NCBI RefSeq assembly: GCF_019428685.1
Contig: NZ_CP080095.1
Location: 3,534,001-3,598,000 of the forward strand
Reading direction: 5' to 3'
Source of the DNA: Paraburkholderia edwinii
GTDB lineage: Bacteria > Pseudomonadota > Gammaproteobacteria > Burkholderiales > Burkholderiaceae
DNA length: 64,000 nt
Every line of letters begins with the position of its first letter. Positions within the stretch are counted from its first letter, which is position 1. Positions 1 through 10,126 of the stretch are shown here, in pieces. A program made the translations under genes and the position numbers. The notes beneath the pieces were generated by a model. The model made no database searches and was not told the DNA's origin. It saw nothing but the letters and a program-made list of their open reading frames with translations.

Positions 1-35
1 AACGGCATCGGACAATCGTCCGGTGCCGTTTTTCA
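1..35 (+). terminator. Intrinsic terminator of an upstream gene or RNA
   Basis: The first bases form a hairpin: AACGGCATCGGA pairs with TCCGGTGCCGTT around a short loop, followed by a run of T. It points along the plus strand and sits just before the EVE-domain gene, so it would end a transcript that begins outside the window. In many proteobacteria the 6S RNA gene lies between zapA and this part of the genome, but nothing in the visible bases proves that the upstream gene is 6S RNA. Confidence 0.65.
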
Positions 36-91
36 TTGGTGGCTCGCTTTTTGAGTCAGTCGCTGGATTGCTCATTGGACTCATACGACAC

Positions 92-562
92 ATGCGCTAC
101 TGGCTGATGAAGTCCGAACCGGACGAAGCAAGCATCGACGATCTCGCCAACGCGGCGAAGCGCACCTTGCCGTGGACCGGCGTGCGCAATTATCAGGCGC
201 GCAACTTCATGCGCGACATCATGCAGATCGGCGACGGCGTGCTGTTCTATCACTCGAGCTGCCCCGAGCCCGGCATCGCGGGACTCGCGGAGGTTTCGTC
301 GACGCCCTACCCCGACCCCACGCAGTTCGATCCGAAGAGCCCGTACTACGACGCGAAGTCGTCGCAGGAAACGCCGCGCTGGATGCTCGTCGATGTCGTG
401 TTCAAGAAAAAACTTGAGCTGATTCCGTTAGCCGCGTTGCGCGAACATGAAGCGCTCGCCGACATGCGCGTGCTTGCCAGGGGCAATCGATTGTCCATTA
501 CGCCGGTCACCGACGCGGAGTGGAAATTCATCACGAAGCAGCTCGCAAAGCCCGCAGTGTGA
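92..562 (+). CDS. EVE domain-containing protein
   Basis: This 156-residue cytosolic protein begins MRYWLMKSEPDE, the characteristic start of the EVE (PUA-like) fold, and carries further family landmarks in VRNYQARNFM and GDGVLFYHS. EVE domains form a pocket that binds modified bases in nucleic acid; the bacterial housekeeping members have no settled function. The frame is open upstream to position 23, but the ATG at 92 gives the family-standard N-terminus. It stands alone, after a terminator and before the SIMPL gene on the same strand. The family call is firm, while the role is unknown. Confidence 0.9.
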   Translation: MRYWLMKSEPDEASIDDLANAAKRTLPWTGVRNYQARNFMRDIMQIGDGVLFYHSSCPEPGIAGLAEVSSTPYPDPTQFDPKSPYYDAKSSQETPRWMLVDVVFKKKLELIPLAALREHEALADMRVLARGNRLSITPVTDAEWKFITKQLAKPAV

Positions 563-714
563 TCGGTTCGGGAACCAGATCAGCAAGGTTACCGCCTAAC
601 GGGATCGCAAGGGTCTTGCAAGCTCGCATGCGCATGCATTGAATCGCATCGCCGCATCGGCATGCACGTGCGCGTTCGTGCTTGCGCCCTCGCCTAACCA
701 AGGAGTCGAAATCA

Positions 715-1449
715 ATGACCACAAAAACCAGGCTCGCATGGGCCGTTGCCGGACGCTGTGCGGTCCCTCTCTTTATTGCGCTGCAAACCGGCGCGGTGCA
801 CGCGCAAACCATCGCGCCTTATCAGCCATCGGGCGTGCTGTCGCTCAATGCGCAGGCGAGCGCCGAAGTGCCGCAAGACGTCGTCGATATCACGCTGTTC
901 TACGAGCAGGAAGCCAGCGACCCGTCGACCTTGACCACGACGCTGAACCAGCGCGCGGACGCCGCCTTGCAGAAGGCGAAGGGCGTGTCGGGCGTCACCG
1001 CGCGTACCGGCTCGTTCTCGATCTTCCCGTCCACCGATCGCGACGGCCGCATCTCCGCATGGCGCGGACGCACCGAGGTCGTTCTCGAATCGCACGATTT
1101 CGCCGCCGCGTCGAAGCTCGCCGGACAGATGGCGCCCGCGATGCAGGTCGGCAATGTGCAGTTCTCGTTGTCGCCCGAAGCGCAGCGCGCCGCCGAGCAG
1201 AAGCTGACCGGCGAGGCGATCGAGTCATTCCGCAAGCAGGCTTCGTCGTCGGCCCAGGCGTTCGGCTATAGCGGCTATACGATTCGCGAAGTCAATGTCG
1301 GACATGGCGGCCCGATCCCGCCGCGGCCCGTCATGATGATGAGCGCGCGCGGGATGTCCGCCGATGCGAAGATGGCGGCGCCGGTGCCGCTCGAAGGCGG
1401 CACGTCGACCGTGTCGGTCAATGTATCGGGGTCGGTCCAGATGAAGTGA
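715..1449 (+). CDS. SIMPL domain (DUF541) periplasmic protein
   Basis: The 244-residue product starts with a Sec signal peptide (residues 1 to about 35, ending near AVHAQ), so it is exported. The mature part is a single SIMPL/DUF541 domain: the opening GVLSLNAQASAEVPQDVVDITL and the later region TARTGSFSIFPS...GRISAWRGRTEVVLES are typical. SIMPL proteins are periplasmic or outer-membrane proteins linked to oxidative-stress protection, but their biochemistry is poorly known. The start is chosen because AAGGAG lies 9 bases upstream of the ATG at 715. The C-terminus has a Pro/Met-rich stretch before the final beta segment. Confidence 0.85.
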   Translation: MTTKTRLAWAVAGRCAVPLFIALQTGAVHAQTIAPYQPSGVLSLNAQASAEVPQDVVDITLFYEQEASDPSTLTTTLNQRADAALQKAKGVSGVTARTGSFSIFPSTDRDGRISAWRGRTEVVLESHDFAAASKLAGQMAPAMQVGNVQFSLSPEAQRAAEQKLTGEAIESFRKQASSSAQAFGYSGYTIREVNVGHGGPIPPRPVMMMSARGMSADAKMAAPVPLEGGTSTVSVNVSGSVQMK

Positions 1450-1520
1450 CCGGTGAACGCGTCGTGACGCTTGCCTGACGTTTAAACCTCACACACGTCA
1501 CGAAGCGTCCCGTAGAAGCT

Positions 1521-1552
1521 GAAACGCCACGGCATGCCGTGGCGTTATTTCA
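1521..1552. terminator. Bidirectional hairpin terminator between SIMPL gene and lgt
   Basis: A perfect 24-base palindrome (AACGCCACGGCATGCCGTGGCGTT, split here as 12 plus 12) lies between two converging genes. It is followed on the plus strand by a short T-rich run. Its position and symmetry fit a terminator shared by both genes. Confidence 0.7.
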
Positions 1553-1640
1553 TGATGGCGCTGCGACGCTCGAGCTGCGAGCGTGACGAGCCGCATGCGC
1601 GACCGCAATCAGCGCCACGCGCTCGCCCGTGCGGGCAACC

Positions 1641-2546
1641 TCAACTCGCATTCACCGCTTGCTGTGCCTGCCGGCCGGCGCGTCGATACGACCACACGAG
1701 CATCGCGATGCCGGCAATGATCATCGGCAGCGACAGCCACTGCCCCATCGACAATCCAAACGCGAGCAAGCCGAGGAAGTCGTCCGGCTCGCGCGCGAAC
1801 TCGACGATAAAGCGCGCGAGCCCATAGCCGATCAGAAACACGGCCGACACCGCGCCCACCGGCCGCGCCTTGCGCGAAAACAGAATCAGCACGAAAAACA
1901 GCGCGACGCCTTCGAGCGCGATTTCATAAAGCTCGGACGGATGCCGCGGCAACAGATGGTATTGCGCGAACACCTCGTTCAGATGCCATTGCGCGGCTTG
2001 CGCCGGATGCGATGTGAGCCACGCGGCGTCGTCGGGTGCGGCGCCCGGGAACAACATCGCCCACGGCGACTTCGGATCGGTCACGCGCCCCCACAATTCG
2101 CCGTTGATAAAGTTGCCGAGGCGCCCGGCCGCAAGACCGGTCGGCACCAGCGGCGCGACGAAATCCGTGACCTGCAGCCAGGTGCGGTTGCGCTGCCAGC
2201 CGAAGATCGTCATCGCGATCACGACGCCGAGAAAGCCGCCGTGAAACGACATCCCGCCTTCCCACACCTTGAAGATCTCGAGCGGATGCGCGAAGTAGAA
2301 GCTCGCCTTGTAGAACAGCACATAGCCGAGCCGGCCGCCGAGAATCGTGCCGAGCACGCCGTAGAACAGCATGTCGTCGATGTCTTTCGCGGTCCAGCCT
2401 TGTGCGGCGACATGCGGCAGGCGCAGCCGCAAGCGGCCGATCACGATCGCCGCGATAAACGCGACAAGATACATGAGCCCGTACCAGCGCACGGCGAGCG
2501 GACCGAGATGAATGGCGACGGGATCGAAATTCGGGTGAATGAGCAT
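1641..2546 (-). CDS. lgt: Prolipoprotein diacylglyceryl transferase
   Basis: Lgt moves the diacylglyceryl group of phosphatidylglycerol onto the lipobox cysteine of prolipoproteins, the first step of lipoprotein maturation in the inner membrane. The 301-residue product has about seven hydrophobic segments and contains the Lgt signature [14 protein letters not shown] near residues 140-155; the N-terminal [26 protein letters not shown] is highly typical. The open frame runs further upstream, but the ATG at 2546 gives this standard N-terminus. It converges on the SIMPL gene and lies just downstream of a same-strand LysR gene, separated by only 7 bases from it. Confidence 0.97.
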   Translation of the reverse strand: MLIHPNFDPVAIHLGPLAVRWYGLMYLVAFIAAIVIGRLRLRLPHVAAQGWTAKDIDDMLFYGVLGTILGGRLGYVLFYKASFYFAHPLEIFKVWEGGMSFHGGFLGVVIAMTIFGWQRNRTWLQVTDFVAPLVPTGLAAGRLGNFINGELWGRVTDPKSPWAMLFPGAAPDDAAWLTSHPAQAAQWHLNEVFAQYHLLPRHPSELYEIALEGVALFFVLILFSRKARPVGAVSAVFLIGYGLARFIVEFAREPDDFLGLLAFGLSMGQWLSLPMIIAGIAMLVWSYRRAGRQAQQAVNAS

Positions 2547-2553
2547 CGTGTGA

Positions 2554-3681
2554 TTATCGGAGTTCAGTTCTGACAGATTCGGATTGCGAGCCGAAGTTTC
2601 GGAGATGCCGGGCATGCGCGCGCGCGATCTCGATAAAGCCGGCAAGCACCGGGCTGACCGCCTGCGTGCGCCATACGAGCCCCGTTTCGATGGCGGGCAC
2701 CGCTTCAGTCAACGGCCGGTAGACGACACCGGTGCGCCGCAGATTACGCAACGATTGCGGCACCAGTGCGACGCCCATGCCCGCGGACACGAGGCTGACG
2801 ATCGTCTGCATCTGGATCGCCTCCTGGCCGATACGCGGCGTGAGACCGGCGACGCCGTAGCAATCCATAATGATGTCATAAAAGCTCGGCGCCAAACGCC
2901 GCGGGAAGATGACAAGCGGCGCGTCGGCGGCATCGCGCAGGCTGATTGGCGTGTCGCGCCATTCGGGGACGGCTGTGGTGTCGATGGCCTGCTCGCCGGG
3001 TTCGGGTGCGTCGCCTTCGCTGCCTGGCTCACTGGCTGCCTCACTACCTGCCTCACTGGCCTCACTGCCAGCCTCACTGCGCGCTTCACTACCCGCCTCA
3101 CTGCCCGCCTCGATCCCCGCTTCAATCCGCACGGCCCGCTGCGCGGACATCGCGATCACGAGCGGCTCGCGCGCAATCGACAGCCACGACAACTGCGTCG
3201 CGTAACGCGGCGGCAGCGGCCCGATGACAAGGCCCGCGTCGATATGGCCCGCGACGAGCTCCTCGAACTGCACGTCGCTCGTCGCCTCGGCCAGTTGCAG
3301 CCGCACGCGCGGATGACGCACCCCGAAATCGCGCAGCAGCGGCGGCAGCAAACCGTAATCCGCCGTGGATACAAACGACAGCGACAGCCCGCCCGATTCG
3401 CCGCGCGCCAGACTTTGCGCAAGCGGCCGCAGCGCCTCGGCGCTCGCGAGCAGCCGCCGTACCTCGGGCAGCAGATCGGCGCCGACCGGCGTCAGTTCGA
3501 CCGAGCGCTTGGTGCGCGCGAACAGCTCGACGCCGAGCGTTTCCTCGAGCGCGCGGATCGCCTGCGACAGCGGCGGCTGCGTCATCGACAGGCGCACCGC
3601 CGCGCGGCCGAAATGCTTCTCTTCGGCGACAGCGACGAAATAGCGCAGCTGGCGCAAATCGGGAATGGCCGGGACGGACAT
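2554..3681 (-). CDS. LysR-family transcriptional regulator with an acidic Gly-Ser-Glu-Ala repeat insert
   Basis: This 375-residue LysR regulator has an N-terminal winged helix ([27 protein letters not shown], then [12 protein letters not shown]) and a C-terminal effector-binding domain ([19 protein letters not shown]). Starting at residue 186, about 38-50 residues of low-complexity Gly/Ser/Glu/Ala sequence interrupt the effector domain, between [10 protein letters not shown] and the segment containing PLVIFPRR. Most relatives are near 300 residues, so the insert explains the extra length. ATG at 3681 is preferred over the GTG at 3687 because AAGG lies 5 bases before it. It is divergent from ilvD, which may be a target; the effector is unknown. 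Confidence 0.9.
   Translation of the reverse strand: MSVPAIPDLRQLRYFVAVAEEKHFGRAAVRLSMTQPPLSQAIRALEETLGVELFARTKRSVELTPVGADLLPEVRRLLASAEALRPLAQSLARGESGGLSLSFVSTADYGLLPPLLRDFGVRHPRVRLQLAEATSDVQFEELVAGHIDAGLVIGPLPPRYATQLSWLSIAREPLVIAMSAQRAVRIEAGIEAGSEAGSEARSEAGSEASEAGSEAASEPGSEGDAPEPGEQAIDTTAVPEWRDTPISLRDAADAPLVIFPRRLAPSFYDIIMDCYGVAGLTPRIGQEAIQMQTIVSLVSAGMGVALVPQSLRNLRRTGVVYRPLTEAVPAIETGLVWRTQAVSPVLAGFIEIARAHARHLRNFGSQSESVRTELR
3010..3126 (-). repeat. Imperfect 12-base tandem repeat inside the LysR gene
   Basis: On the plus strand the unit is close to GCCTCACTGCCC, repeated with substitutions roughly nine times, and it encodes the GSEA-type insert. Because units are multiples of three, copy-number change by slippage would keep the frame. 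Confidence 0.75.
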
Positions 3682-3869
3682 GGGCACCTTAATTAATATA
3701 TTTTACGACCTAATAAGCCATCAATAATATATTGGACATTCTTTCGTGGAAACTGCATTCTTGCGCGACGCGCCCGGCCTACACTGCATTGACGCCCGAT
3801 TCACCTGCCTTCACCTGTGACCGCGCACCTGCCGGCGCGCCGCACACAACAAACCGGATGGAGCTCCCC
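3682..3869. promoter_or_regulatory. Divergent LysR-ilvD promoter region with AATATATT direct repeats
   Basis: The 188-base gap is AT-rich near the LysR start, in contrast with its surroundings. The octamer AATATATT occurs twice, at 3695-3702 and 3726-3733, 31 bases apart, which is about three helical turns and places both on one face of the DNA. This is the usual layout of a LysR-type regulator binding in front of its own gene, but the assignment is inferred. Confidence 0.5.
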
Positions 3870-5543
3870 ATGTCGTACAACCGTCGTTCGAAGAACATCA
3901 CGCAAGGCGTCGCCCGCTCGCCGAACCGTTCGATGTATTACGCCATCGGCTACAAGAAGGATGACTTCGACAAGCCGATGATCGGCGTCGCCAATGGCCA
4001 CTCGACGATCACGCCGTGCAACGCCGGCCTGCAGCGTCTGGCGGACGCGGCCGTCGCCGCGGTCAAGGGCGCCGACGCGAACCCGCAGATTTTCGGCACG
4101 CCGACCATTTCCGACGGTATGTCGATGGGCACCGAAGGCATGAAGTACTCGCTCGTCTCGCGTGAGGTGATCGCGGACTGTATCGAGACCTGCGTGCAAG
4201 GTCAGTGGATGGACGGCGTCGTGGTGGTCGGCGGCTGCGACAAGAACATGCCGGGCGGCATGATCGGCCTCGCGCGTTCGAACGTGCCGGGCATTTACGT
4301 GTACGGCGGCACGATCAAGCCGGGCAACTGGAAGGGCCAGGCGCTGACGATCGTCTCGTCGTTCGAGGCCGTCGGCGAATTCACCGCGGGCCGCATGTCC
4401 GAGGAAGATTTCGAAGGCATCGAACAGAACTCGTGCCCGACCACCGGCTCGTGCGGCGGCATGTACACGGCCAACACGATGAGTTCGTCGTTCGAGGCGC
4501 TCGGCATGTCGCTGATGTACTCGTCGACGATGGCGAACCCGGACCAGGAAAAGGTCGACTCGGCCGCCGAATCGGCGCGCGTGCTCGTCGAAGCGGTCAA
4601 GAAGGACATCAAGCCGCGCGACATCATCACGAAGAAGTCGATCGAGAACGCGGTGTCGTTGATCATGGCGACCGGCGGTTCGACCAACGCGGTGCTGCAC
4701 TATCTCGCGATCGCGCACGCGGCCGAAGTGGAATGGACCATCGAAGACTTCGAGCGGATCCGCCAGCGCGTGCCGGTTATTTGCGATCTGAAGCCGTCGG
4801 GCAAGTATGTCGCGACCGATCTGCATCAGGCCGGCGGCATCCCGCAAGTGCTGAAGATCCTGCTCGACGCGGGCCTGCTGCACGGCGACTGCATCACCAT
4901 TACGGGCCGCACGCTCGCTGAAGAGCTGAAGGACGTGCCGTCGAAGCCGCGCGCCGACCAGGACGTGATTTTCCCCGTCGACAAGGCGCTCTACAAGCAA
5001 GGTCACCTGGCGATCCTGAAGGGCAACCTCGCGGAACACGGCGCGGTCGCGAAGATCACGGGCCTGAAGAATCCCGTCATCACGGGCCCGGCGCGCGTGT
5101 TCGACGATGAGCAAAGCGCGATGGACGCGATTCTCGCCGACAAGATCAAGGCCGGCGACGTGGTCGTGCTGCGCTACCTCGGCCCGCAAGGCGGTCCGGG
5201 CATGCCCGAAATGCTCGCGCCTACTTCGGCGATTATCGGCAAGGGTCTCGGTGAATCGGTCGGGCTCATCACCGACGGCCGCTTCTCCGGCGGCACGTGG
5301 GGCATGGTGGTCGGCCACGTCGCGCCGGAAGCGTTCGTCGGCGGCGCGATCGCGCTCGTGCAGGAAGGCGACTCGATCACGATCGACGCGCACAAGCTGC
5401 TGCTGCAGCTGAACATCGACGACGCCGAACTGCAGCGCCGCCGTGCCGCATGGAAGCAGCCGAAGCCGCGTTACACGCGCGGCGTGCTCGCGAAGTTCGC
5501 GGCGCTCGTCCAGCCGGCGAACAAGGGCGCGGTGACGGGCTAA
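3870..5543 (+). CDS. ilvD: Dihydroxy-acid dehydratase
   Basis: IlvD removes water from 2,3-dihydroxy-isovalerate and 2,3-dihydroxy-3-methylvalerate, the third step of valine/isoleucine synthesis. The product has 557 residues, the normal length of this subtype. Iron-sulfur cluster motifs are visible in the [17 protein letters not shown] and [15 protein letters not shown] regions, and the C-terminal catalytic region includes [11 protein letters not shown]. The ATG at 3870 is chosen because GGAG lies 6 bases before it and [13 protein letters not shown] is the family N-terminus; the frame is open further upstream. It is monocistronic, followed by a strong terminator, and divergent from a LysR regulator. 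Confidence 0.97.
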   Translation: MSYNRRSKNITQGVARSPNRSMYYAIGYKKDDFDKPMIGVANGHSTITPCNAGLQRLADAAVAAVKGADANPQIFGTPTISDGMSMGTEGMKYSLVSREVIADCIETCVQGQWMDGVVVVGGCDKNMPGGMIGLARSNVPGIYVYGGTIKPGNWKGQALTIVSSFEAVGEFTAGRMSEEDFEGIEQNSCPTTGSCGGMYTANTMSSSFEALGMSLMYSSTMANPDQEKVDSAAESARVLVEAVKKDIKPRDIITKKSIENAVSLIMATGGSTNAVLHYLAIAHAAEVEWTIEDFERIRQRVPVICDLKPSGKYVATDLHQAGGIPQVLKILLDAGLLHGDCITITGRTLAEELKDVPSKPRADQDVIFPVDKALYKQGHLAILKGNLAEHGAVAKITGLKNPVITGPARVFDDEQSAMDAILADKIKAGDVVVLRYLGPQGGPGMPEMLAPTSAIIGKGLGESVGLITDGRFSGGTWGMVVGHVAPEAFVGGAIALVQEGDSITIDAHKLLLQLNIDDAELQRRRAAWKQPKPRYTRGVLAKFAALVQPANKGAVTG

Positions 5544-5603
5544 ACCCAGGGCTGAACCCGAGGCTCAGCACGTAGCCTGCACAATCCGCCTGAAGTGAAG
5601 ACT

Positions 5604-5646
5604 AAGGGGCACACCGGAGAGATTCCGGGTGCCCCTTTCCTTTTAT
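5604..5646 (+). terminator. ilvD: Intrinsic terminator after ilvD
   Basis: AGGGGCAC and CCGG on the left pair with CCGG and GTGCCCCT on the right around a short loop, followed by TTTCCTTTT. It is a strong rho-independent terminator for ilvD. Confidence 0.85.
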
Positions 5647-5728
5647 AATGCGGCCACCCGGTACGAGCAAAACGATACGCACATGTGCGCGCGCAACAGG
5701 CCGCGCACCGTCACCGGCGGAGACCAGC

Positions 5729-6067
5729 ATGAAATCGAAGTCGTATGCGGCAATGGGGTTGGCAGGCGCACTGGCTTTCGTATTGATGCGACCTGCCGCG
5801 GCGCTCGCGGAAGCGCCCGCGGGCCTCGTGCTCGCGCAGCAGGAAAACTGCCTGAGCTGCCATGCGGTCAAGCGGCGCGTTCTCGGGCCTTCACTCGACG
5901 ATATCGCCGAACGCTATTCGACGCGCAGCGATGCGCGCCAGTACCTCGCGCGCAAGATTCTCGAAGGCAGCGCCGGCGTCTGGGGCACCGTGCCGATGCC
6001 GGCCAATACGCAGGTCACGCCCGACGAAGCGGCGCAGCTGGCGAGCTGGATCCTGACGCTCAAGTAG
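5729..6067 (+). CDS. Small periplasmic class I c-type cytochrome
   Basis: The 112-residue protein has an N-terminal signal peptide (residues 1 to about 28, ending AAALA) and one covalent heme site, CLSCH at residues 41-45. The downstream VPMP motif near residue 87 supplies the likely axial methionine. This is the layout of a cytochrome c551/c552-type soluble electron carrier. ATG at 5729 is chosen because a purine-rich GGCGGAG precedes it and the signal peptide begins there. No respiratory partner gene is adjacent, so its redox partners cannot be named. Confidence 0.88.
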   Translation: MKSKSYAAMGLAGALAFVLMRPAAALAEAPAGLVLAQQENCLSCHAVKRRVLGPSLDDIAERYSTRSDARQYLARKILEGSAGVWGTVPMPANTQVTPDEAAQLASWILTLK

Positions 6068-6147
6068 TTCGAGCGAGGGTCGCTGCGCAGTGCAGACGCT
6101 TGCGCGTGGGATACGTGGGCGCGCGCTGACCGCTTACGGCTTACCGC

Positions 6148-6714
6148 TTACGCTTCGCCGCGCTGCTTCAACTCTTCGCGAATCGCCTCGCGAATCCAGA
6201 CTGACACTTCCGTTTCCAGCAGCATCGCCACTTCGCGCGTGACCTGGCCAACGAGCCACGTGTTGTGCTCCTGTATCGCGTCGCGGCAGCGCGCTTCGAT
6301 CAGCGTGCGCCCTTCTCCGGTCAGGAAGCTTGCGAAGCGGCCGCGCAGCCGTTCGGCGAGCAGGTTCGCGTCGTAGTCCGGTGTCGCAGGCGCGGTGGGC
6401 GCGGGCGCGGTTGCCGGCGCGGTTACCTCCGGAGTTGTCTGATCCGATGCTGCGGACTTCGTGTGACTCTGCCGTTTTGCATGCGCGTGAGTCTGCCGTT
6501 TAGCATGCGCGTGAGACTTCGCGGCAGCCGGTTCCGTCGCGGCATGCGGCGGCGCATCGCGCTCCGCGGCCGGCGGCGGGACTGACGCGGGCTCGTCCGG
6601 CAATATGTCGACGAGCTCAGGCACATCACGCCCCTGCGCGGGGTCACCCTGCACAATCACTTCGCTGAGGATGGGGATGTCATCGGGAGAGGATGACTCG
6701 TTCGAATGGGACAT
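6148..6714 (-). CDS. DUF2486 family protein
   Basis: The 188-residue protein begins with the DUF2486 hallmark DDIPILSEVIVQG. Its middle (about residues 45-125) is low-complexity, rich in Ala, Pro, Thr, His and Lys, with a repeated SHAHAKRQTHAHAKRQSH stretch. The C-terminal third (LLAERLRGRFASFLTGEGRTLIEARCRDAIQEHNTWLVGQVTREVAMLLETEV) is a predicted amphipathic helix region. There is no signal peptide, so it is probably cytosolic. It follows pepA and holC on the same strand, as in other Burkholderiaceae. The function is unknown. Confidence 0.8.
   Translation of the reverse strand: MSHSNESSSPDDIPILSEVIVQGDPAQGRDVPELVDILPDEPASVPPPAAERDAPPHAATEPAAAKSHAHAKRQTHAHAKRQSHTKSAASDQTTPEVTAPATAPAPTAPATPDYDANLLAERLRGRFASFLTGEGRTLIEARCRDAIQEHNTWLVGQVTREVAMLLETEVSVWIREAIREELKQRGEA
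6463..6522 (-). repeat. 24-base tandem repeat in the DUF2486 gene
   Basis: Two adjacent 24-base units, at 6463-6486 and 6487-6510, match at 22 of 24 bases, and a third partial copy follows. They encode the repeated HAHAKRQ/THAHAKRQ segment. The repeat keeps the reading frame and may vary between strains. Confidence 0.8.
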
Positions 6715-6925
6715 GGGTGCACTCCGTCAATAAGTCGGACGAACCGATGAGCCAGAACCAGGCCTGGCGGGATGAAGACCACAACTGGCCTGTTATTCAG
6801 GACTAGGGATCGGCATGCAAGTTCCGCCCGTCTCGCGAGGACGCAACTTGCGGACCCGCTGCTTGCCGATTGCCCACTGACCGCTAATCGCCGACCGCTA
6901 ATCGCCGACCGGTACCGGCCGCCGG

Positions 6926-7342
6926 CTAGCCGCCCTGCTTGTAGTTATTCAGCGCATAGCCGCGATCGCGGTAGAACCGGTAGCGTTCGCGCCCCGCCGC
7001 GAGTTCGTCGGGTGCATTGCCGACCACTTCGAGCAGCCGCTCGAAGCGCGCGAACTGCGCGGGCACCGCGGCACCGAGATTCAGCAGGATCTGGTGATGC
7101 GGCACGTCGTCGAGATTCGCGGCCAGCACGACCGGCGTATCGGCCGTCATCGCCGCGCCTGCCATGCAGTGCGGCACGAAATCGAGCGGCGAGAAGGTCC
7201 ACAGCTGCTCGTCGAACGCCCGCAAGCGCGGCGGCTCGGCCAGCACGACGAGCGGCTGGCCGGCCTGATACGCCTTGCGCACAAGGCGGCACGCGTACAG
7301 CAGCGAATCGCCGACGTTCGAATGGAAATCGATGCGCGTCAT
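6926..7342 (-). CDS. holC: DNA polymerase III subunit chi
   Basis: HolC joins the clamp-loader complex to single-stranded DNA-binding protein during replication, working with the psi subunit. The 138-residue product starts MTRIDFHSNVGDSLLYACRLVRKAY and contains FDEQLWTFSPLDFVPH, both typical of the chi family. It is 10 bases downstream of pepA on the same strand, a very common arrangement in proteobacteria, so the two are probably co-transcribed. Confidence 0.95.
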   Translation of the reverse strand: MTRIDFHSNVGDSLLYACRLVRKAYQAGQPLVVLAEPPRLRAFDEQLWTFSPLDFVPHCMAGAAMTADTPVVLAANLDDVPHHQILLNLGAAVPAQFARFERLLEVVGNAPDELAAGRERYRFYRDRGYALNNYKQGG

Positions 7343-7352
7343 GCCTGCGGTG

Positions 7353-8864
7353 TTATTGTGCAGCGCGATCGATCAGGAACTGCGAGAGCAGCGGCACCGG
7401 ACGGCCCGTCGCGCCCTTCGCCGCGCCGCTCTTCCACGCGGTGCCGGCGATATCGAGGTGCGCCCACGGATACGCTTCGGTGAAGCGCGCGAGGAAGCAC
7501 GCGGCCGTCACGCTGCCGGCCGGACGCCCGCCGATATTCGCGACATCGGCGAAATTCGACTTCAGCAGGTCCTGATACTCGTCGTCGAGCGGCATGCGCC
7601 ATGCGGGGTCCGCCGCTTCCTTCGCCGCGTCGAGCAATTCGCCGGCAAGCGCGTCGTCGCGCGCGAAGAGGCCCGTGTTGTGATGGCCGAGCGCGATGAT
7701 GCACGCGCCCGTCAGCGTCGCGATATCGATCACGGCGGCCGGCTTGAAACGCTCCGCGTAGGTCAGCGCATCGGCGAGAATCAGGCGCCCTTCTGCGTCC
7801 GTATTCAGGATCTCGATGGTCGTGCCCGACATGCTCGTGACGACGTCGCCCGGCTTCGTCGCCGTGCCCGACGGCATGTTCTCGCAGGTCGGGATAATGC
7901 CGACCACGTTCAGCTTCAGGCCCATTTCCGCGACCGCGCGCAGCGTGCCGAGCACCGAGCCCGCGCCGCACATGTCGTACTTCATCTCGTCCATCGCGTC
8001 GCCGGGCTTCAGCGAAATGCCGCCGGTGTCGAACGTGATGCCCTTGCCGACCAGCACGACCGGCGCGGCCTTCGCCGGGCCGCCGTGGTACTGCAGCACG
8101 ATGAAGTGCGGCGGCTCGACCGAGCCTTTCGCGACCGACAGCAGTGAGCCCATCTTCAGCGCTTCCATCTGCTTCTGGCCCAGCACTTCGACCTTCAGTT
8201 TCCAGTCCTTCGCAAGCTTCTTCGCGGTGTTCGCCAGATAGGTCGGCGTGCAGACGTTGCCCGGCAGATTGCCGAGGTCGCGCGTCAGGTCCATGCCGTT
8301 CGCGAGCGCCGCGCCCTGCTTCGCGGCGAGCTTCGCGAGCTTCTCGTCGACCGGGTCGACCGTGAAGACGATGCGCTTCAACGCGCGCGCCGTGGTATCG
8401 GGCTTGCTCTTCATCTGCGTGAAGCGGTAGGTCAGTTCGCGCAAGGCGAGGATGGCCGCGCGCACCGCCCAGTCCGACGTGCGCTCCTTGATCGGCGCCT
8501 GGGCCAGCGTGAACGTGACCTGCACGATCTTCGTGCCGAGAATCGCACGCCATGCGGCGCGCAGCGCGTCGCCGTAGGCCTTCTGCGTGAACGCATCCTG
8601 TTTGCCGAGGCCGACCAGCAGCACGCGCGATGCGCCGATGCCGGACACTTCATGCAGGAACAGCGTGCTGCCGTTCTTGCCGTCCATATCGCCCGCCTTG
8701 ATGATGCGGGTCAAGAGGCCCTTGGTGGCCGTGTCGATTTCCAGCGCCGCACCGGACAAGGTTTGCGACTCGAACACGCCGATCACGATGCAATCTGATT
8801 TTCCCGTCAGGAACCCTTGGGTCGAGCCTTTGCTCCAATCACAGGCTTTTATGCTAAAGTCCAT
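7353..8864 (-). CDS. pepA: Leucyl aminopeptidase (M17 family)
   Basis: PepA is a hexameric two-metal aminopeptidase that frees N-terminal residues from peptides; in some bacteria it also binds DNA. The 503-residue protein has an N-terminal macro-like domain (about 1-170) and a C-terminal catalytic domain with [18 protein letters not shown] (metal ligands and catalytic Lys) and NTDAEGRL (signature). The ATG at 8864 is preferred because [10 protein letters not shown] is the usual N-terminus, although the frame is open to 8996. It is first in the pepA-holC-DUF2486 run and divergent from lptF. Confidence 0.96.
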   Translation of the reverse strand: MDFSIKACDWSKGSTQGFLTGKSDCIVIGVFESQTLSGAALEIDTATKGLLTRIIKAGDMDGKNGSTLFLHEVSGIGASRVLLVGLGKQDAFTQKAYGDALRAAWRAILGTKIVQVTFTLAQAPIKERTSDWAVRAAILALRELTYRFTQMKSKPDTTARALKRIVFTVDPVDEKLAKLAAKQGAALANGMDLTRDLGNLPGNVCTPTYLANTAKKLAKDWKLKVEVLGQKQMEALKMGSLLSVAKGSVEPPHFIVLQYHGGPAKAAPVVLVGKGITFDTGGISLKPGDAMDEMKYDMCGAGSVLGTLRAVAEMGLKLNVVGIIPTCENMPSGTATKPGDVVTSMSGTTIEILNTDAEGRLILADALTYAERFKPAAVIDIATLTGACIIALGHHNTGLFARDDALAGELLDAAKEAADPAWRMPLDDEYQDLLKSNFADVANIGGRPAGSVTAACFLARFTEAYPWAHLDIAGTAWKSGAAKGATGRPVPLLSQFLIDRAAQ

Positions 8865-8998
8865 CGCGCTTGTCCTCGGATAAAATCTGGGCTTAGGATG
8901 AAAGCCGCAATTATCCGCTATTTTTCCTGTGGCCGTCGCTTTGGAGGCAGGTACAACGCATACGGTGCCCCGGCAAGCGCGCCCTCCCATCTTCAACC

Positions 8999-10123
8999 AT
9001 GATCTTTGAACGCTCCCTCCAGCGCGAACTCGCTTATACGGCTGGTGCCGTGTTCATGGTTCTGCTGACGCTCGTGCTGACGACGATGATGATCCGCATC
9101 GTCGGCTTCGCCGCGTCCGGCGAAATCGATCCGCGCGACGTGCTCGTGCTGATCGGCCTGACGGTGATCGGCTACCTCGCGATCATGCTGGTCGCAACAT
9201 TGTTCGTGTCCATTCTGTTCGTGCTGACGCGCTGGTACCGCGACTCGGAAATGGTCGTGTGGCTATCGTCGGGCGTGAGTCTCACGCAGTTCATCAAGCC
9301 GGTCGGCGTGTTCGCCACGCCGATCATCATCCTGATCGCGTTCTTCGTGTTCGTCGGCTGGCCGTGGTCGAACCAGCAGAACAAGCTGATCCGCGCGCGC
9401 TTCCAGCAGCGCGACGAGGTGTCGCTGCTGGCGCCCGGGCAGTTCCGCGAATCGACAGTCAGCCACCGCGTGTTCTTCATCGAGAAGATGTCGCCGGACC
9501 AGTCGCACGTCGAGAACGTGTTCGTCACCAGCACCGAGAACGGCAAGGTCAACGTGGTCGTGTCGAAGTTCGGCCATACCGAAACGCAAAAGAACGGTGA
9601 CCGTTTCGTCGTGCTCGAAAACGGCCGGCGCTACGACGGCGAGCCGGGCCACCCCGATTTCCGCATCATGGAATTCGAGCGCTACGGCATCAAGATCCAG
9701 AGCCAGCCTGTGGTCGCCACCCCGACCGCAACCGGTACGCCGACGCTCGACCTGCTGCGCAACCCGACGCGCGACAATCTCGCTGAATTCGCATGGCGCG
9801 CCGGGCTGCCGCTGATCGGCATCAACCTGATGCTGCTCGCGATTCCACTCGCGTACCAGAACCCGCGCCGCAGCCGCACGATCAACCTCGTGATGGCGGT
9901 GCTGATCTACCTGACCTATTCGAACGTGCTGAACGTCGTGCAGTCGTGGATCCAGCAGGGCAAGATGTCGTTCCCGGTGGGGCTGGTCGGTTTGCATGTC
10001 GTGGTCGCCGCCATCATCGTGTTTATCTTCTGGCTGCGCGTGCGTAACCGCCCGCTGTTTTCACGCGCGATGTTCGGCCGGCGCTCCGATGTCGCGCGCT
10101 CGTCGCAGTCGCAAGGAGCCTGA
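8999..10123 (+). CDS. lptF: LPS export ABC transporter permease LptF
   Basis: LptF is one of the two inner-membrane permeases of the Lpt machine that pulls lipopolysaccharide from the inner membrane toward the LptA bridge. The 374-residue protein starts [23 protein letters not shown] and has the expected topology: three membrane helices at each end with a periplasmic beta-jellyroll domain between (about residues 125-265). It is separated by 3 bases from lptG, with which it forms a heterodimer. It is divergent from pepA over a 134-base gap. Confidence 0.96.
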   Translation: MIFERSLQRELAYTAGAVFMVLLTLVLTTMMIRIVGFAASGEIDPRDVLVLIGLTVIGYLAIMLVATLFVSILFVLTRWYRDSEMVVWLSSGVSLTQFIKPVGVFATPIIILIAFFVFVGWPWSNQQNKLIRARFQQRDEVSLLAPGQFRESTVSHRVFFIEKMSPDQSHVENVFVTSTENGKVNVVVSKFGHTETQKNGDRFVVLENGRRYDGEPGHPDFRIMEFERYGIKIQSQPVVATPTATGTPTLDLLRNPTRDNLAEFAWRAGLPLIGINLMLLAIPLAYQNPRRSRTINLVMAVLIYLTYSNVLNVVQSWIQQGKMSFPVGLVGLHVVVAAIIVFIFWLRVRNRPLFSRAMFGRRSDVARSSQSQGA

Positions 10124-10126
10124 CCG

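Noticed and set aside
3801..5393. Long open frame on the minus strand opposite ilvD
   Set aside because: It is rich in Arg, His and Asp, has no known domain and mirrors ilvD codon bias; it is a shadow of the real gene.
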